Source: Anaeramoeba ignava
Lineage: Eukaryota; Metamonada; Anaeramoebidae
Assembly: GCA_028826165.1 (NCBI GenBank)
Contig: JAPDFW010000096.1
Span: 124,001-188,000 of the forward strand
Direction of reading: 5' to 3'
Length of the DNA stretch: 64,000 nucleotides
Both the position numbers and the translations under genes were made by a program. The notes below the pieces were generated by a model, which worked only from the letters and a program-made list of their open reading frames with translations, was not told the DNA's origin and did no database searches. Below are positions 23,913 to 35,383 of this stretch, in pieces (positions within the stretch are counted from its first letter, which is position 1; each line of letters starts with the position of its first letter).

Positions 23913-26900
23913 ATGATTCCTTCTTCACCTATTTGGTATTTTACTCAGTCTTCTGACTATGGAATCAATAACGATTTATTTGCATATGCAACTCAAAATT
24001 ATGTTTTCATTTTAAATACAAAATCCAAATCAATAATAGGCCAACTTAATGGTCATAAATCAAAAGTAACTTCAGTTGCATTTTCCCAGAGCAAAAATAT
24101 GAATTATATCATCGCTAGCGGTTCCGAAGACAGAAACATTAAGGTCTGGGACGTTAAAACTTTCTCGGAAATTTCCTCTCATTCAAAACATAATTCAACC
24201 ATCTCTTGCATTTCATTCTCAAAATTGAAATATGACCTATTAATATCAGCAGATTTTCGAGGTTTTATTGTTTCGTGGTTTTGGAGCCAAGACAAAATAC
24301 AAAAATTTCAACCGCTTAAAATGAAAATTCTCTGCTTATCTTGCTCTCCTTTTAATCCCAATCATGTTGCTGTTGGCTATGAAAAGGGCTCCATATTGAT
24401 TATAGATATTTTCGAATGCAAAATCATTTTGAATCTCACAGGCCATCTTCATGATGTTCTTTCTCTTGACTGGTTCAGACCCCCTTTTGATAAAGCACAA
24501 ACAAATAAAACCTCACATGAGATCTTGCTCTCTTCTTCTAAAGATAAAACACTTCGTATATGGGACTTAAAAACTGGGCAAACTTTGAAGATTTTGTCTG
24601 TTCCAAAAACAAATCAATCAAAATCAAAAATTAATGAAAATATTTGGATCATTTCAAAATGGGTTTTATTTAAAACCGAAATCAAAATTATCTTCACTTC
24701 CATTAATGGCGAATTGGTTCTTTGGGATCTTACAAATGATCCTATTGCCAAAATCCTTCTAGATCCTGATCAAGATCAAGCAAACCCAAAAAATATTCAA
24801 CCAAAAACCCAAAAAAGAAAAAAAAGAAAAAAAGGAAAAAAAACAAATCAATCGTTTTTCCGATTTAATCAAAATCCATTAAGATTGATTTTTAACATCC
24901 AATTGGTTAATAACGACTCAGAACTTAAAGAATTCATTACAACGTCTCTCGACAGAAAAATAACATTTTGGAGCTTTGCTTCAAATACAAAATTGTGGGA
25001 AATAACAGCGTTAACTTCATATCCAACATCTCTTGATGGCTCTCCTTTGAACCCAGCAAATTTGGCAATTGGGTGTGGTGAGACAATCCAAATATGGAAA
25101 ACAGGCAATTTTGATCAACCCTTTGATTCTCGAACATTTTGGAAAGGAATCACTTCCAGAATTTCTTGTTTGAATTGGTCTTTTCGTGAGGAGAATATCC
25201 TTGCTTTTGGAAATTATGCAGGCGGTTTGGGTATTCTTAATATAAAAACTGGGAAAGTTGTTCAATTTGCTTCTGTTAATCAAAATCAAATTAAACAAAT
25301 GCAATGGATTGAATTAACAAAATCAAAAAAATCAAAAGAAAAAGTGGATCAAGAAATTAATCAAGAAGTTCTTAAAAAATTAATGATTTTTATTTTGGAT
25401 TCAAATGGAAATTTTTATCAGTCAGATCCTAAACAGCCAAAATTAAAACCTCAAAATGTTATTTTTGATTTACCAAAAAATGAAAATTTAAATGAAAATT
25501 TAAATCAAATTGAAAATGAAAATAAAAATCAAAATCAAAATCAAATTGAGATTGAAATTAAAAATTTAAATCAAATTGAAATTGAAAATTTAAATGAAAA
25601 TCAAAATGAAAATCAAAATGAAAATCAAAATTTAAATCAAAATCAAAATCAAAATCAAAATGAAAATCAAAATGAAAATCAAAATGAAAATCAAAATGAA
25701 AATCAAAATCAAAATCAATATCAAAATCAAATTCAAAATCAAAATCAAAATCAAAATGAAAATCAATATCAAAAAAAAAATCCAATCTGTTTCCATTGGA
25801 ATGACACCTTTGAAACACTTTCAATTGGAAATAAAGATGGATCTATTGATTTTTTTTCATTAAAAAATTCAGAAGAGGATATTCCCAAAAAAAATAGTAA
25901 ATCAGAAAAGGAAAATGAACTACATTTAGAATATTTATTCAATTTGCATTATCATTCTGATTCAATTCTTTCTGTGAAATGGCAAAAAACAATTTTTGGA
26001 AGGAATTTATTAGCAAGTGCATCTAGTGATTGCACAATCCAAATTTATAACATTGAAACAAAAGAACGCATATTGATTCTTAAAGGACATACTAAGGAAG
26101 TAACTGATCTTTGTTGGAGTCCACATGATTCCAATCTTTTAGCCTCAATATCTGCAGATGGAACAGCCCAAGTATGGAATATAGAGAATGAAAATCCAAG
26201 AGCAATTTCCAATTATAGAGACCATACAAAACCTTGCAAATGTATTTTTTGGAGCGAAACTAATTTGGATTTTATTTTTACTGGTTCAGATGATCAAACC
26301 GTTAGAATGTGGAATTATCAAATGCAAAAATTCGAAAAGCCTCCAAATATTCAAGTTGTTTCAAATGAACAAAAAATCGACAGTTGTGAGAAAATTGAAG
26401 AAAAAATGATTGATTTATTAGCAGAATCAAATGAGATGCATGAAGAGGAAAACAAATCAAAACAAGTCACCAAAAAAAGAAAATCTAAATCAAAAAGAAA
26501 AAAGAAAGCAAGTAACGAAAATGTGGAACAAAAAATATTTCTTACAGTTTCAAATACAAACGATATAGATTCTCGAGAAAAGTATGGAAATGCTTGTATA
26601 AATTTGGCAAAGATGTTATATTTAAATGAAAATGAAAATGAAAATGAAAATGAAATTAAAAAATCTAAATTTAATATCCCTTTATTTCTTCAAGAAAAAA
26701 ATGATCCAAATAAATATCATTTGCACAAATTATTCAATCATGAAATCAAACAAGATTCAACCCAAAAAGAATTCAATAATGAATTTGTTGTGAATTTTTG
26801 GAGATCAGAATTCGGGAAAATATTTGAAAAAGTAAATGATAATGGGATGCAAACAAATATTAATCAAAATAACTTAAACAATCACATTTTAGCACTTTCG

Positions 26901-27869
26901 CCTTGTATGGGGATTGATTTCTGGAAGAAAATGATCGAAAAAAAGGCGAGAATATTTGAGAATTCACATCAATATCACATTTCAGTTTGCTATTATCTTG
27001 CATGTCATCAAGTAAGAAAAGCAATTGATGTTTATAAAAAAGCAAATATGCTTGATGAAGCAATTGCGCTTGCAAAAGAACGACTTTCTCCACAAGATCC
27101 AGAAATTCCAGCATTATATCATTTATTAGCCGAAAAATCTGAGAAAGAAGGACTTTATGAAAAAGCAGCTGAATGTTATATTGCTCTTAAAAATCCAAAA
27201 GATGCAATTTCATCACTTGTCAGAAAAGGAGATTTTTTTGCTTTAAAAATTGCTCTTCAAATTTCACAAGTTTGCAAACAGGATTTGGTATCATTTCCTG
27301 ATTTATCTTATCAAAACATCCGTGTTTTGTACGGATTAGAACTCCAGTCTATTCATTCTTTTGAAGATGCAATCCAATTTTTTGATTCTTCAAATCATTT
27401 GAAAATCCCTTTAATTTTCCATCATTTGCATCAAACATTACAAGAAGTTTCAACCATTTCTTCCAATAAGAATTCAAATGAAACGATTAATTCTCAAATT
27501 TTACTTTCTGATAATATTTTATCAAAATTTGCTTCAATTTTCAAAATAGATGATGAATATTTATTTAAATTATTGATTATTTTATGGGAAAAATTCCAAA
27601 TTCCTCTTGAAACTCAAAGTTTACAAAAGTTTCTTATTGAACTTGAAAATTCTAATGTTCTTTCTGTTATCCAAAAATGGGAAGAAGCGAAAAGAATTGA
27701 ATATAATTTTGCATTCCACATTTCAAAAATGTTTCTTTATTTGATTTTAGGAAATTATCAAAAAGGATTTTTAATTTTTAATGAAATTTCAAATGAAAAA
27801 TTAGAAAAAGTGGAATTATTATTATTATTAAAAATTTGGAATAAAATAATAATTAAATTAAAAAATTAA
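23913..27869 (+). CDS. GEMIN5: Gemin5-like WD-repeat RNA-binding protein, 1318 aa
   Basis: This is a single long open frame. Residues ~1-820 form two WD40 propellers, with blades such as GHKSKVTSVAF...SGSEDRNIKVWD, SSSKDKTLRIWDL, LASASSDCTIQIYNI, LASISADGTAQVWNI and FTGSDDQTVRMWNY. An Asn/Gln/Glu repeat (about 525-622) is inserted in a loop of the second propeller. The decisive part is about 1020-1115, where CHQVRKAIDVYKKANMLDEA, AIALAKERLSPQDPEIPALY and YEKAAECYIALKNPKDAISS follow the TPR-like dimerisation module of Gemin5 (human has IAIAKARLRPEDP). Gemin5 recognises snRNAs for Sm-core assembly and also affects translation. At 1318 aa it is shorter than human (1508), mostly by a reduced C-terminal RNA-binding region. 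It is intronless although neighbours have many introns. Confidence 0.85.
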   Translation: MIPSSPIWYFTQSSDYGINNDLFAYATQNYVFILNTKSKSIIGQLNGHKSKVTSVAFSQSKNMNYIIASGSEDRNIKVWDVKTFSEISSHSKHNSTISCISFSKLKYDLLISADFRGFIVSWFWSQDKIQKFQPLKMKILCLSCSPFNPNHVAVGYEKGSILIIDIFECKIILNLTGHLHDVLSLDWFRPPFDKAQTNKTSHEILLSSSKDKTLRIWDLKTGQTLKILSVPKTNQSKSKINENIWIISKWVLFKTEIKIIFTSINGELVLWDLTNDPIAKILLDPDQDQANPKNIQPKTQKRKKRKKGKKTNQSFFRFNQNPLRLIFNIQLVNNDSELKEFITTSLDRKITFWSFASNTKLWEITALTSYPTSLDGSPLNPANLAIGCGETIQIWKTGNFDQPFDSRTFWKGITSRISCLNWSFREENILAFGNYAGGLGILNIKTGKVVQFASVNQNQIKQMQWIELTKSKKSKEKVDQEINQEVLKKLMIFILDSNGNFYQSDPKQPKLKPQNVIFDLPKNENLNENLNQIENENKNQNQNQIEIEIKNLNQIEIENLNENQNENQNENQNLNQNQNQNQNENQNENQNENQNENQNQNQYQNQIQNQNQNQNENQYQKKNPICFHWNDTFETLSIGNKDGSIDFFSLKNSEEDIPKKNSKSEKENELHLEYLFNLHYHSDSILSVKWQKTIFGRNLLASASSDCTIQIYNIETKERILILKGHTKEVTDLCWSPHDSNLLASISADGTAQVWNIENENPRAISNYRDHTKPCKCIFWSETNLDFIFTGSDDQTVRMWNYQMQKFEKPPNIQVVSNEQKIDSCEKIEEKMIDLLAESNEMHEEENKSKQVTKKRKSKSKRKKKASNENVEQKIFLTVSNTNDIDSREKYGNACINLAKMLYLNENENENENEIKKSKFNIPLFLQEKNDPNKYHLHKLFNHEIKQDSTQKEFNNEFVVNFWRSEFGKIFEKVNDNGMQTNINQNNLNNHILALSPCMGIDFWKKMIEKKARIFENSHQYHISVCYYLACHQVRKAIDVYKKANMLDEAIALAKERLSPQDPEIPALYHLLAEKSEKEGLYEKAAECYIALKNPKDAISSLVRKGDFFALKIALQISQVCKQDLVSFPDLSYQNIRVLYGLELQSIHSFEDAIQFFDSSNHLKIPLIFHHLHQTLQEVSTISSNKNSNETINSQILLSDNILSKFASIFKIDDEYLFKLLIILWEKFQIPLETQSLQKFLIELENSNVLSVIQKWEEAKRIEYNFAFHISKMFLYLILGNYQKGFLIFNEISNEKLEKVELLLLLKIWNKIIIKLKN

Positions 27870-28128
27870 TTAAAAATAAAAAAAAAGGAGAAAATGAAAA
27901 TTAAATTAAAAAAGGAGAAATTTTTCGTCATTCATATAAAAATATATATATATAATTTTATATTAAATTAAATAAAAATTTTTTCAATTAAAAAACGTTT
28001 AAATTACGTCATTTAATAATTTAAAAAGAAAAAAATAATAATTTCTTTTTTCATTCTTCAATTTACTTTTTATTTTTTATTTTTTAAATTTAAATTTAAA
28101 AACAAAATCAAATCAAATCAAATCAAAA
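27870..28128 (+). promoter_or_regulatory. eS30 promoter region
   Basis: The spacer contains an ATATATATATATAATTTTAT tract at about 27942, an AACGTTT at 27994-28000, and TTACGTCA at 28004-28011, which has the core of a bZIP/CRE site. A second CGTCATT is at about 27926-27932. TTTTTTCATTCTTC lies near 28045. CpG-bearing motifs are rare in this AT-rich DNA. A regulatory role is inferred only. Confidence 0.35.
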
Positions 28129-28314
28129 ATGGTTCGTCAACATGGATCTTTAACTAGAGCTGGAAAAGTTCGAAATGTAACACCAAAAGTTGAAAAAACT
28201 TTCAAGAGAAAGTTAACAGGAAGAAAAAAGAAGAGAATTCTCTTCACACGGCGCTTTATTAATGCGCCTGTTCAAACCCAAGGAAAAGTTGGTTTGAACC
28301 CACAAAAGAAGTAG
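28129..28314 (+). CDS. RPS30: 40S ribosomal protein eS30, 61 aa
   Basis: The product begins [20 protein letters not shown], matching the eS30 signature (human KVHGSLARAGKVRGQTPKV), followed by the Lys/Arg-rich block [18 protein letters not shown] and [10 protein letters not shown]. The protein is a small-subunit component near the decoding site. It is encoded without the ubiquitin-like (FUBI) leader found in animals, so it is made as a stand-alone protein. No intron is seen. The length is normal for eS30 (~60). Confidence 0.93.
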   Translation: MVRQHGSLTRAGKVRNVTPKVEKTFKRKLTGRKKKRILFTRRFINAPVQTQGKVGLNPQKK

Positions 28315-28902
28315 AAAAAGAAGAAGATTATTTTTTTTTTAAAACAGAATTTGTTTTAAAAAGTCCCTTTATTTTTTTTATTTTGGATTTGCTAGTTCAA
28401 AATTATTCGTGACTTTTTTTTTTCTCTTTTTAAATTTTTAAATTTTCAAATTTTTAAATTTTCAAGTTGATTTTAATAACTCTTTAAAAATGGTTCTTGA
28501 TTAAATCTTTCTTTTTTTTTATGCATTCGTTCATTACTTGCTTAATTGATTAATTGATTACTTATTTGATTGATTTGGGACTTTATTTTATTTTTTTACA
28601 AACAAATTCTGATTGGAATATTTTTTTTTACTTCTTTTTAATTTCAAAATCAAAAATTCAAATTTAATTCTTCTTCTTCTTTCTTTCTTTCTTTCTTTCA
28701 AAAACAGAATAAAAATCAAAATTCAAAATCAAATTCTTTTTTTTTTTCATATTCAAATTAATCTTTATTTGAAAAAAAAAAATTATAAGAACAACAAATT
28801 TAAATTAAACCTTAAATTTGTGTTCAAAAAAAAAAATCGGAAAAAAAAATTTAAAGAAGAGAAAAAAAAAGAATTTTTCTTTGTTTTTAAAAGAAAGGAT
28901 TA
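28315..28902. other. Spacer between eS30 and MAPK, no gene seen
   Basis: T-rich then A-rich simple sequence. It holds a TTTCTTTCTTTCTTTC run near 28680 and the probable convergent 3' flanks of eS30 (plus) and the MAP kinase (minus). Open frames here consist only of Phe/Lys/Asn runs. Confidence 0.5.
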
Positions 28903-31900
28903 TTATTTCTTTTCGGTATGGAAATCAATAATTTCTTCATAAATTAATTTTCTTAATTCTTCAGTAGATAATTCTGAATTTTCAAAAGAAAAATCAAATT
29001 TTTCTGTGCATTCAGTCTATAGAATTTAATAAAATTTAAAAGAAGAAAAATATTAGAATTTTATAATTAATTTTATAAATAATTTTATAAATAATTTTAT
29101 AATTAATTTTATAAATAATTTTATATATAATTTTATAAATAATTTTATATTTAATTTTATATATAATTTTATAAATAATTTTATATTTAATTTTATATTT
29201 AATTTTATAAATAATTTAATAAATAATTTAATAAATAATTTTATAAATAATTTTATAAATAATTTTATAAATAATTTTATAAATAATTTTATAAATAATT
29301 TTATAAATAATTTTATAAATAATTTTATAAATAATTTTATAAATAATTTTATAAATAATTTTATAAATAATTTTATAAATAATTTTATAAATAATTTTAT
29401 AAATAATTTTATAAATAATTTTTATAAATAATTTTATAATTAATTTTATAATTAATTTTATAATTAATTTTATAATTAATTTTATAATTAATTTTATAAT
29501 TAATTTTATAATTAATTTTATAATTAATTTTATAATTAATTTTATAAATAATTTTATAAATAATTTTATAAATAATTTTATATTTAATTTTTATAAATAA
29601 TTTTATAAATAATTTTATTAATAATTTTATAAATAATTTTATAAATAATTTTATATATAATTTTTATATATAATTTTTATATTTAATTTTATATTTAATT
29701 TTATAAATAATTTTATAATTAATTTTATAAATAATTTTATAAATAATTTTATAAATAATTTTATATTTAATTTTATAAATAATTTTATAAATAATTTTAT
29801 AAATAATTTTATATTTAATTTTATAATTAATTTCATAATTAATTTTATAATTAATTTTTATAAATAATTTTATAAATAATTTTTATAATTAATTTTATAA
29901 TTAATTTTATAATTAATTTTATAATTAATTTTATAATTAATTTTATAATTAATTTTATAAATAATTTTATAAATAATTTTATTAATAATTTTATATTTAA
30001 TTTTATAATTAATTTTATAATTAATTTTATAAATAATTTTATAATTAATTTTATAATTAATTTTATATTTAATTTAATAAATAATTTTATAAATAATTTT
30101 ATATTTAATTTTATAAATAATTTTATAAATAATTTTATAATTAATTTTATAAATAATTTTATAAATAATTTTATATTTAATTTTATATTTAATTTTATAT
30201 TTAATTTTATAATTAATTTTATATTTAATTTTATAAATAATTTTTATAAATAATTTTATTTAAAATTTATAATTAATTTTATATTTAATTTTTATTAATA
30301 ATTTTATAAATAATTTTATATTTAATTTTATAATTAATTTTATATTTAATTTCATAAATAATTTTATAAATAATTTAATAAATAATTTTATATTTAATTT
30401 TATATTTAATTTTATATTTAATTTAATAAATAATTTCATAATTAATTTTATATTTAATTTTATATTTAATTTTATATTTAATTTTATATTTAATTTTATA
30501 AATAATTTTATATATAATTTTATAAATAATTTTATAAATAATTTTATAAATAATTTTATATATAATTTTATAAATAATTTTATAAATAATTTTTATATTT
30601 AATTTCATTAATAATTTTATATTTAATTTTATAATTAATTTTATATTTAATTTTATAAATAATTTTATAATTAATTTTATATTTAATTTTATATTTAATT
30701 TTTATATTTAATTTTATATTTAATTTTATATTTAATTTTATATTTAATTTTATATTTAATTTTATAAATAATTTTATATTTAATTTTATAAATAATTTTA
30801 TAATTAATTTTATAAATAATTTTATAAATAATTTTATAAATAATTTTATAAATAATTTTATATTTAATTTTATAAATAATTTTATATATAATTTTATAAT
30901 TAATTTTATAAATAATTTTATAAATAATTTTATATTTAATTTTATATTTAATTTTATAAATAATTTTATAAATAATTTTATATATAATTTTATAAATAAT
31001 TTTATATATAATTTTATATTTAATTTTATAAATAATTTTATAAATAATTTTATAAATAATTTCAATCTATACAGCCTCATCAGGATCATAATGAGATTCA
31101 AGATAAGGATGTTTTAAAGCCTCATCCACAGTAATTCTTTTATCAGGATTAAAAGTAAGCATTTTATCAAGAAGATCCAAAGCCAAAGGATCAGCATTAG
31201 TATATAGTTTAGAGAAAGGTTGTTTTTGTTTTTTAGGGACTTTCATCATATATTCTTTAGCAGCTTCATTTTGAAAAGTATCAATTTCCTCAACAGAAGG
31301 AGTACCAATAAGTTCCACAATCAATTCGATTTGGTGAATATAATTACGACCAGGAAAAAGAGTTTTTCTTCCAAGAATTTCAGCAAAAATGCATCCAACT
31401 GACCAAACATCAATAGCCTTTGTATATTCTTTCCATGATAAAATAATTTCAGGTGCGCGAAACCATCTTGTTGCAACATATTCAGTCAGCATATTGTCCT
31501 CGTTATCAGTGAATCTTGCCAGTCCAAAATCGCAAATTTTCAATGAACAATTTCCGTTAAGTAAGATATTACTTGGTTTCATATCTCGATGAATAACGTT
31601 TGCTGAGTGAATATATTTTAAACCGCAAAGCATTTGGTACAAAAAATATTGAATGTGTTCGTTAGTTAATTTTTGCTTGGAAAGTATTACTCGTCGAAGA
31701 TCAGTGTCAACTAGTTCGCTTACTAAATAAACATCGTTGAAATCAGATTTAGAATCGGGTATAAGAATGTCAATTAGTGTCATTATGTTTTGATGCTTGA
31801 AATGCTTTAATAACTTGATTTCTCTTAATGTTCGTTTCGCATCTGTTACTCTTCCAAAAACGTTAATGATCTTTTTGATTGCTACTTTTGTTTTTGTTTC

Positions 31901-33942
31901 AAGATCCATTGCAGAGCTTAATTTTATAAATAATTTTATAAATAATTTTATTAATAATTTTATAAATAATTTTATAAATAATTTTATAAATAATTTTATA
32001 AATAATTTTATAAATAATTTTATAAATAATTTTATAAATAATTTTATAAATAATTTTATAAATAATTTAATATATAATTTTATATTTAATTTTATAAATA
32101 ATTTTATAAATAATTTAATAAATAATTTTATAAATAATTTTATAATTGATTTTATATTTAATTTTTAAATAATTTTATAAATAATTTTATAAATAATTTT
32201 ATAAATAATTTTATAAATAATTTTTTTATAAATAATTTTATAATTAATTTTATATTTAATTTTATATTTAATTTTTTATAATTAATTTTATAATTAATTT
32301 TATAAATAATTTTATAAATAATTTTATAATTAATTTTATATTTAATTTTATATTTAATTTTATTAATAATTTTATATTTAATTTTATATTTAATTTTATA
32401 TTTAATTTTATAAATAATTTTATAAATAATTTTATAAATAATTTTTAAAAATAATTTTATAAATAATTTTATATTTAATTTTATAAATAATTTTATATTT
32501 AATTTTATATATAATTTTATATTTAATTTTATAAAATAATTTTTATTAATAATTTTATAAATAATTTTATATTTAATTTTATTAATAATTTTATAAATAA
32601 TTTTATATTTTAATTTTATAAATAATTTTATAAATAATTTTATATTTATTTTAATTTTATTAATAATTTTATAAAATAATTTTATAATTAATTTTTATAT
32701 TTAATTTTATAAATAATTTTATATATAATTTTATAATTAATTTTATAAATAATTTTATAATTAATTTTATTAATAATTTTATATTTAATTTTATAATTAA
32801 TTTTATAATTAATTTTATATTTAATTTTTTTATATTTAATTTTATATTTAATTTTTTATATTTAATTTTATATTTAATTTTATATTTAATTTTATAATTA
32901 ATTTTATAAAATAATTTTATAAATAATTTTATAAATAATTTTATAAATAATTTTATATATAATTTTTATATATTTTAATTTTTTTATAAATAATTTTATA
33001 TATAATTTTATATTTAATCTTAATAATAATTTTATAAATAATTTTATAAATAATTTTATATATAATTTTATATTTAATTTTATAAATAATTTTTATATTT
33101 AATTTTATATTTAATTTTATATATAATTTAATAAATAATTTTATAAATAATTTTATAAATAATTTTATAAATAATTTTATAATTAATTTTATAAATAATT
33201 TTATAAATAATTTTATAATAATTTTATAAATAATTTTATAATTAATTTTATAAATAATTTTATATTTAATTTTATAAATAATTTTTTATAAATAATTTTA
33301 TAAATAATTTTATAAATAATTTTATAAATAATTTAATATATAATTTTATATTTAATTTTATAAATAATTTTATAAATAATTTAATAAATAATTTTATATA
33401 AATAATTTTATAATTGATTTTATATTTAATTTAATAAATAATTTTTTATATTTAATTTTATATTTAATTTTATATTTAATTTTATAAATAATTTTTATAA
33501 ATAATTTTATAATTAATTTTATAATTAATTTTTTATATTTAATTTTATATTTAATTTTATATTTAATTTAATAAATAATTTTATAAATAATTTTATAATT
33601 AATTTTATATTTAATTTTATATTTAATTTTATAAATAATTTTATTAATAATTTTATAAATAATTTTATATTTAATTTTATATTTAATTTTATATTTAATT
33701 TTATAAATAATTTTATAAATAATTTTATAAATAATTTTATAAATAATTTTATAATTAATTTAATATTTAATTTTATTGTTTCGGTTAATAAATTTTAATT
33801 TTATTTTTGTTGTATTTTTTATTTTTAATTTTATTTACCAAACAACTCCATATGCTCCTTGACCAATTAATTTAATTAATTTGTATTTCGAATCGACTTC
33901 AAATACTGTTCCTCCAACTGAAAATGCAACTTTTTTTGACAT
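28903..33942 (-). CDS. ERK-type MAP kinase, 353 aa, split by two ~2 kb repeat introns
   Basis: Exons (minus): 33942-33839, 31916-31073 and 29016-28903, all in phase. The glycine loop is GQGAYGVVCSA, spanning the exon 1/2 join. The ATP lysine is in KVAIKKI, the catalytic loop is VIHRDMKPSNILL, and the Mg loop is ICDFGLARF. The activation segment LTEYVATRWFRAPEI has the TEY dual-phosphorylation motif of ERK-class kinases. The MAPK insert region and common-docking-like acidic YDPDEA follow, and exon 3 gives the C-terminal LRKLIYEEIIDFH helix seen in ERKs. The length is typical (ERK2 is 360). About 80% of the transcribed unit is intron. The kinase would be activated by an upstream MEK. No missing catalytic residue is seen. 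Confidence 0.92.
29017..31072 (-). repeat. 2.06 kb 12-mer array, MAPK intron 2
   Basis: The sense (minus) strand is ATTTATAAAATT repeated, with AAATATAAAATT and ATTAATTATAAA variants. About 29230-29420 is near perfect. Boundaries are GTATAGATTG and ATTCTATAG. This is the same 12-mer, in the same sense orientation, as TFIIIC90 intron 1. Confidence 0.85.
31917..33838 (-). repeat. 1.92 kb 12-mer array, MAPK intron 1
   Basis: The same ATTTATAAAATT family fills this intron, bounded by GTAAATAAAATT and AAAATTAAG. It is more degenerate than intron 2, with single-base indels in T runs. A segment near 32065-32165 is repeated almost identically near 33325-33430, pointing to an internal duplication. 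Confidence 0.8.
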
Positions 33943-34199
33943 AAATAAAAAAGAAAAATGATTTTGTAATTTTTTTTTTTTTCGATTTTTTTTTTGTTTT
34001 TTTATTTTTTTTTGATTTGTTTTGATTTTTCATGATTCACGATTTCAATTTGTTTTTCCTCTTTTTTTTTTTTGTTTTTTTAAATTATTTTTTTTTAAAA
34101 TGGTTTTTTGTTTTGTTTTTGCTATTTTATTTATTATTTTTTTTGTTGGAATTTTTTTTTAAAAAAAAGAGTTTTTGCGAATTTTCACTTTTTAATTAT

Positions 34200-34500
34200 T
34201 TTTAAATTAAATTTTTAATTTGATCGAAAAAAAAAAGATCAATTCTAATATTTATTTTATAAGATCAATTCTAATATTTATTTAATCTTTTTTCTAATAT
34301 TTATTTTATAAGATCAATTCTAATATTTATTCAATATTTATCTAATATTTATTTTATAAGATCAATTCTAATATTTATTTAATATTTATTTTATAAGATC
34401 AATTCTACATTTTATTCAATATTTATTTAATATTTATTTTAAAAGATCAATTCTAATATTTATTCAATATTTATTTATATTTTATTTATATTTTATTTAT
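34200..34500. repeat. ~50 bp tandem repeat, about six copies
   Basis: Between the MAPK start and the phosphatase cluster, AAGATCAATTCTAATATTTA recurs near 34227, 34260, 34311, 34359, 34396 and 34444, each followed by TTTATTTTATAAG or TTTATTCAATATTTA. It lies directly 3' of the first phosphatase copy. Confidence 0.75.
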
Positions 34501-34523
34501 ATTTATTGAAGAAAAAAAAAAAT

Positions 34524-35383
34524 TTAATCTTTCTTTTTATAATCTTTAACACAAAAAACTTTATTATCTGGAAGTAAAACAGCAGAAATATTTCCAGAAT
34601 GACCACCAGTTGTATCAACAAGAATTCTTTTTTGTTTAAAAATAACTTTATTTTGAGGAACATGACCAGAAACAATAATTTTTGAGCAAATTCAGGAGCA
34701 GTTAAATGATTTCTATCACAAATCCAAGTTGGTCTTGGATCACTTAAATCTTTTTTTCTTAAACATTCAATATGTTCATCCCAACTTTTATTATCATTAG
34801 GAATTCCTGAATGAATAAATACATAATCAGGATGTTCAACAATCCAAGGAAGATTAATATAAAAATCTCGATATTTTTGTGGAAATTTAGATGATAAACT
34901 TGGTTGTTTTGGAAATTCTGCTCCTAATCCTTTAAATGTAGGAAGTGATGAATAAACTACTGGATATCTTCTTCCTTGTAAATGCATTTTCTCTTTATTT
35001 TCTTCATTATAAAGTTGCCATTTATATTTATAATCATCAACCATTTTATCAAAATCAACATTTTCAGGTTCTGGAATAAGTTTAAGAAATGTCATTAATG
35101 CTAAATCATGATTTCCACAAATAAATGTTGTTTTGGGTCGATTTTCCCAAAGATTAATAAGAAAATCAAGTGTTTCTTTTGGATTTGGACCTTTATCAAT
35201 ATAATCTCCAAGAAAAACAACCCAAACATCATCAAAATTTTCAATATTTTCTTCTAACATTTCAAATAATTTTTTTAATCCATTTATATATGAATGAATA
35301 TCTCCAATAGCTATTACTCTTCCTGAAATTTGTGTTTCCATGCTTTTATTTTTATTTTTATTTTTATTTTTATTTTTTTCCAT
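34524..35383 (-). pseudogene. PPP-family phosphatase, tandem copy 1, frame-broken
   Basis: Starting at 35383 this copy reads GRVIAIGDIHSYINGLKKLF, then VVFLGDYIDKGPNPKETLDF and TTFICGNHDLALMTF. These are the three metal-binding blocks of PPP metallophosphatases (GDxH, GDxxDxG, GNHD). YVFIHSGIPNDN and WICDRNHLTAPEF follow. At about 34678-34682 one T is missing relative to copies 2 and 3, which shifts the last ~50 residues; read in the corrected frame they match the siblings to the YKKKD end. Copy-specific changes after the break (HVPQNKV instead of HVEQPEV) show this is a real separate copy. It may be a recent pseudogene or a homopolymer sequencing error. Substrate is unknown; the sequence resembles ApaH-like/RLPH phosphatases more than PP1 or PP2A. 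Confidence 0.7.

Noticed and set aside
28613-28942. 109-residue Phe/Lys/Asn-rich plus-strand frame
   Set aside because: It is low complexity and overlaps the last exon of the MAPK on the other strand.
29651-32168. Open frames such as KLFIKLFIKL and NFINNFINN
   Set aside because: They are translations of the 12-mer arrays inside MAPK introns, and frames stay open only because the unit length is a multiple of three.
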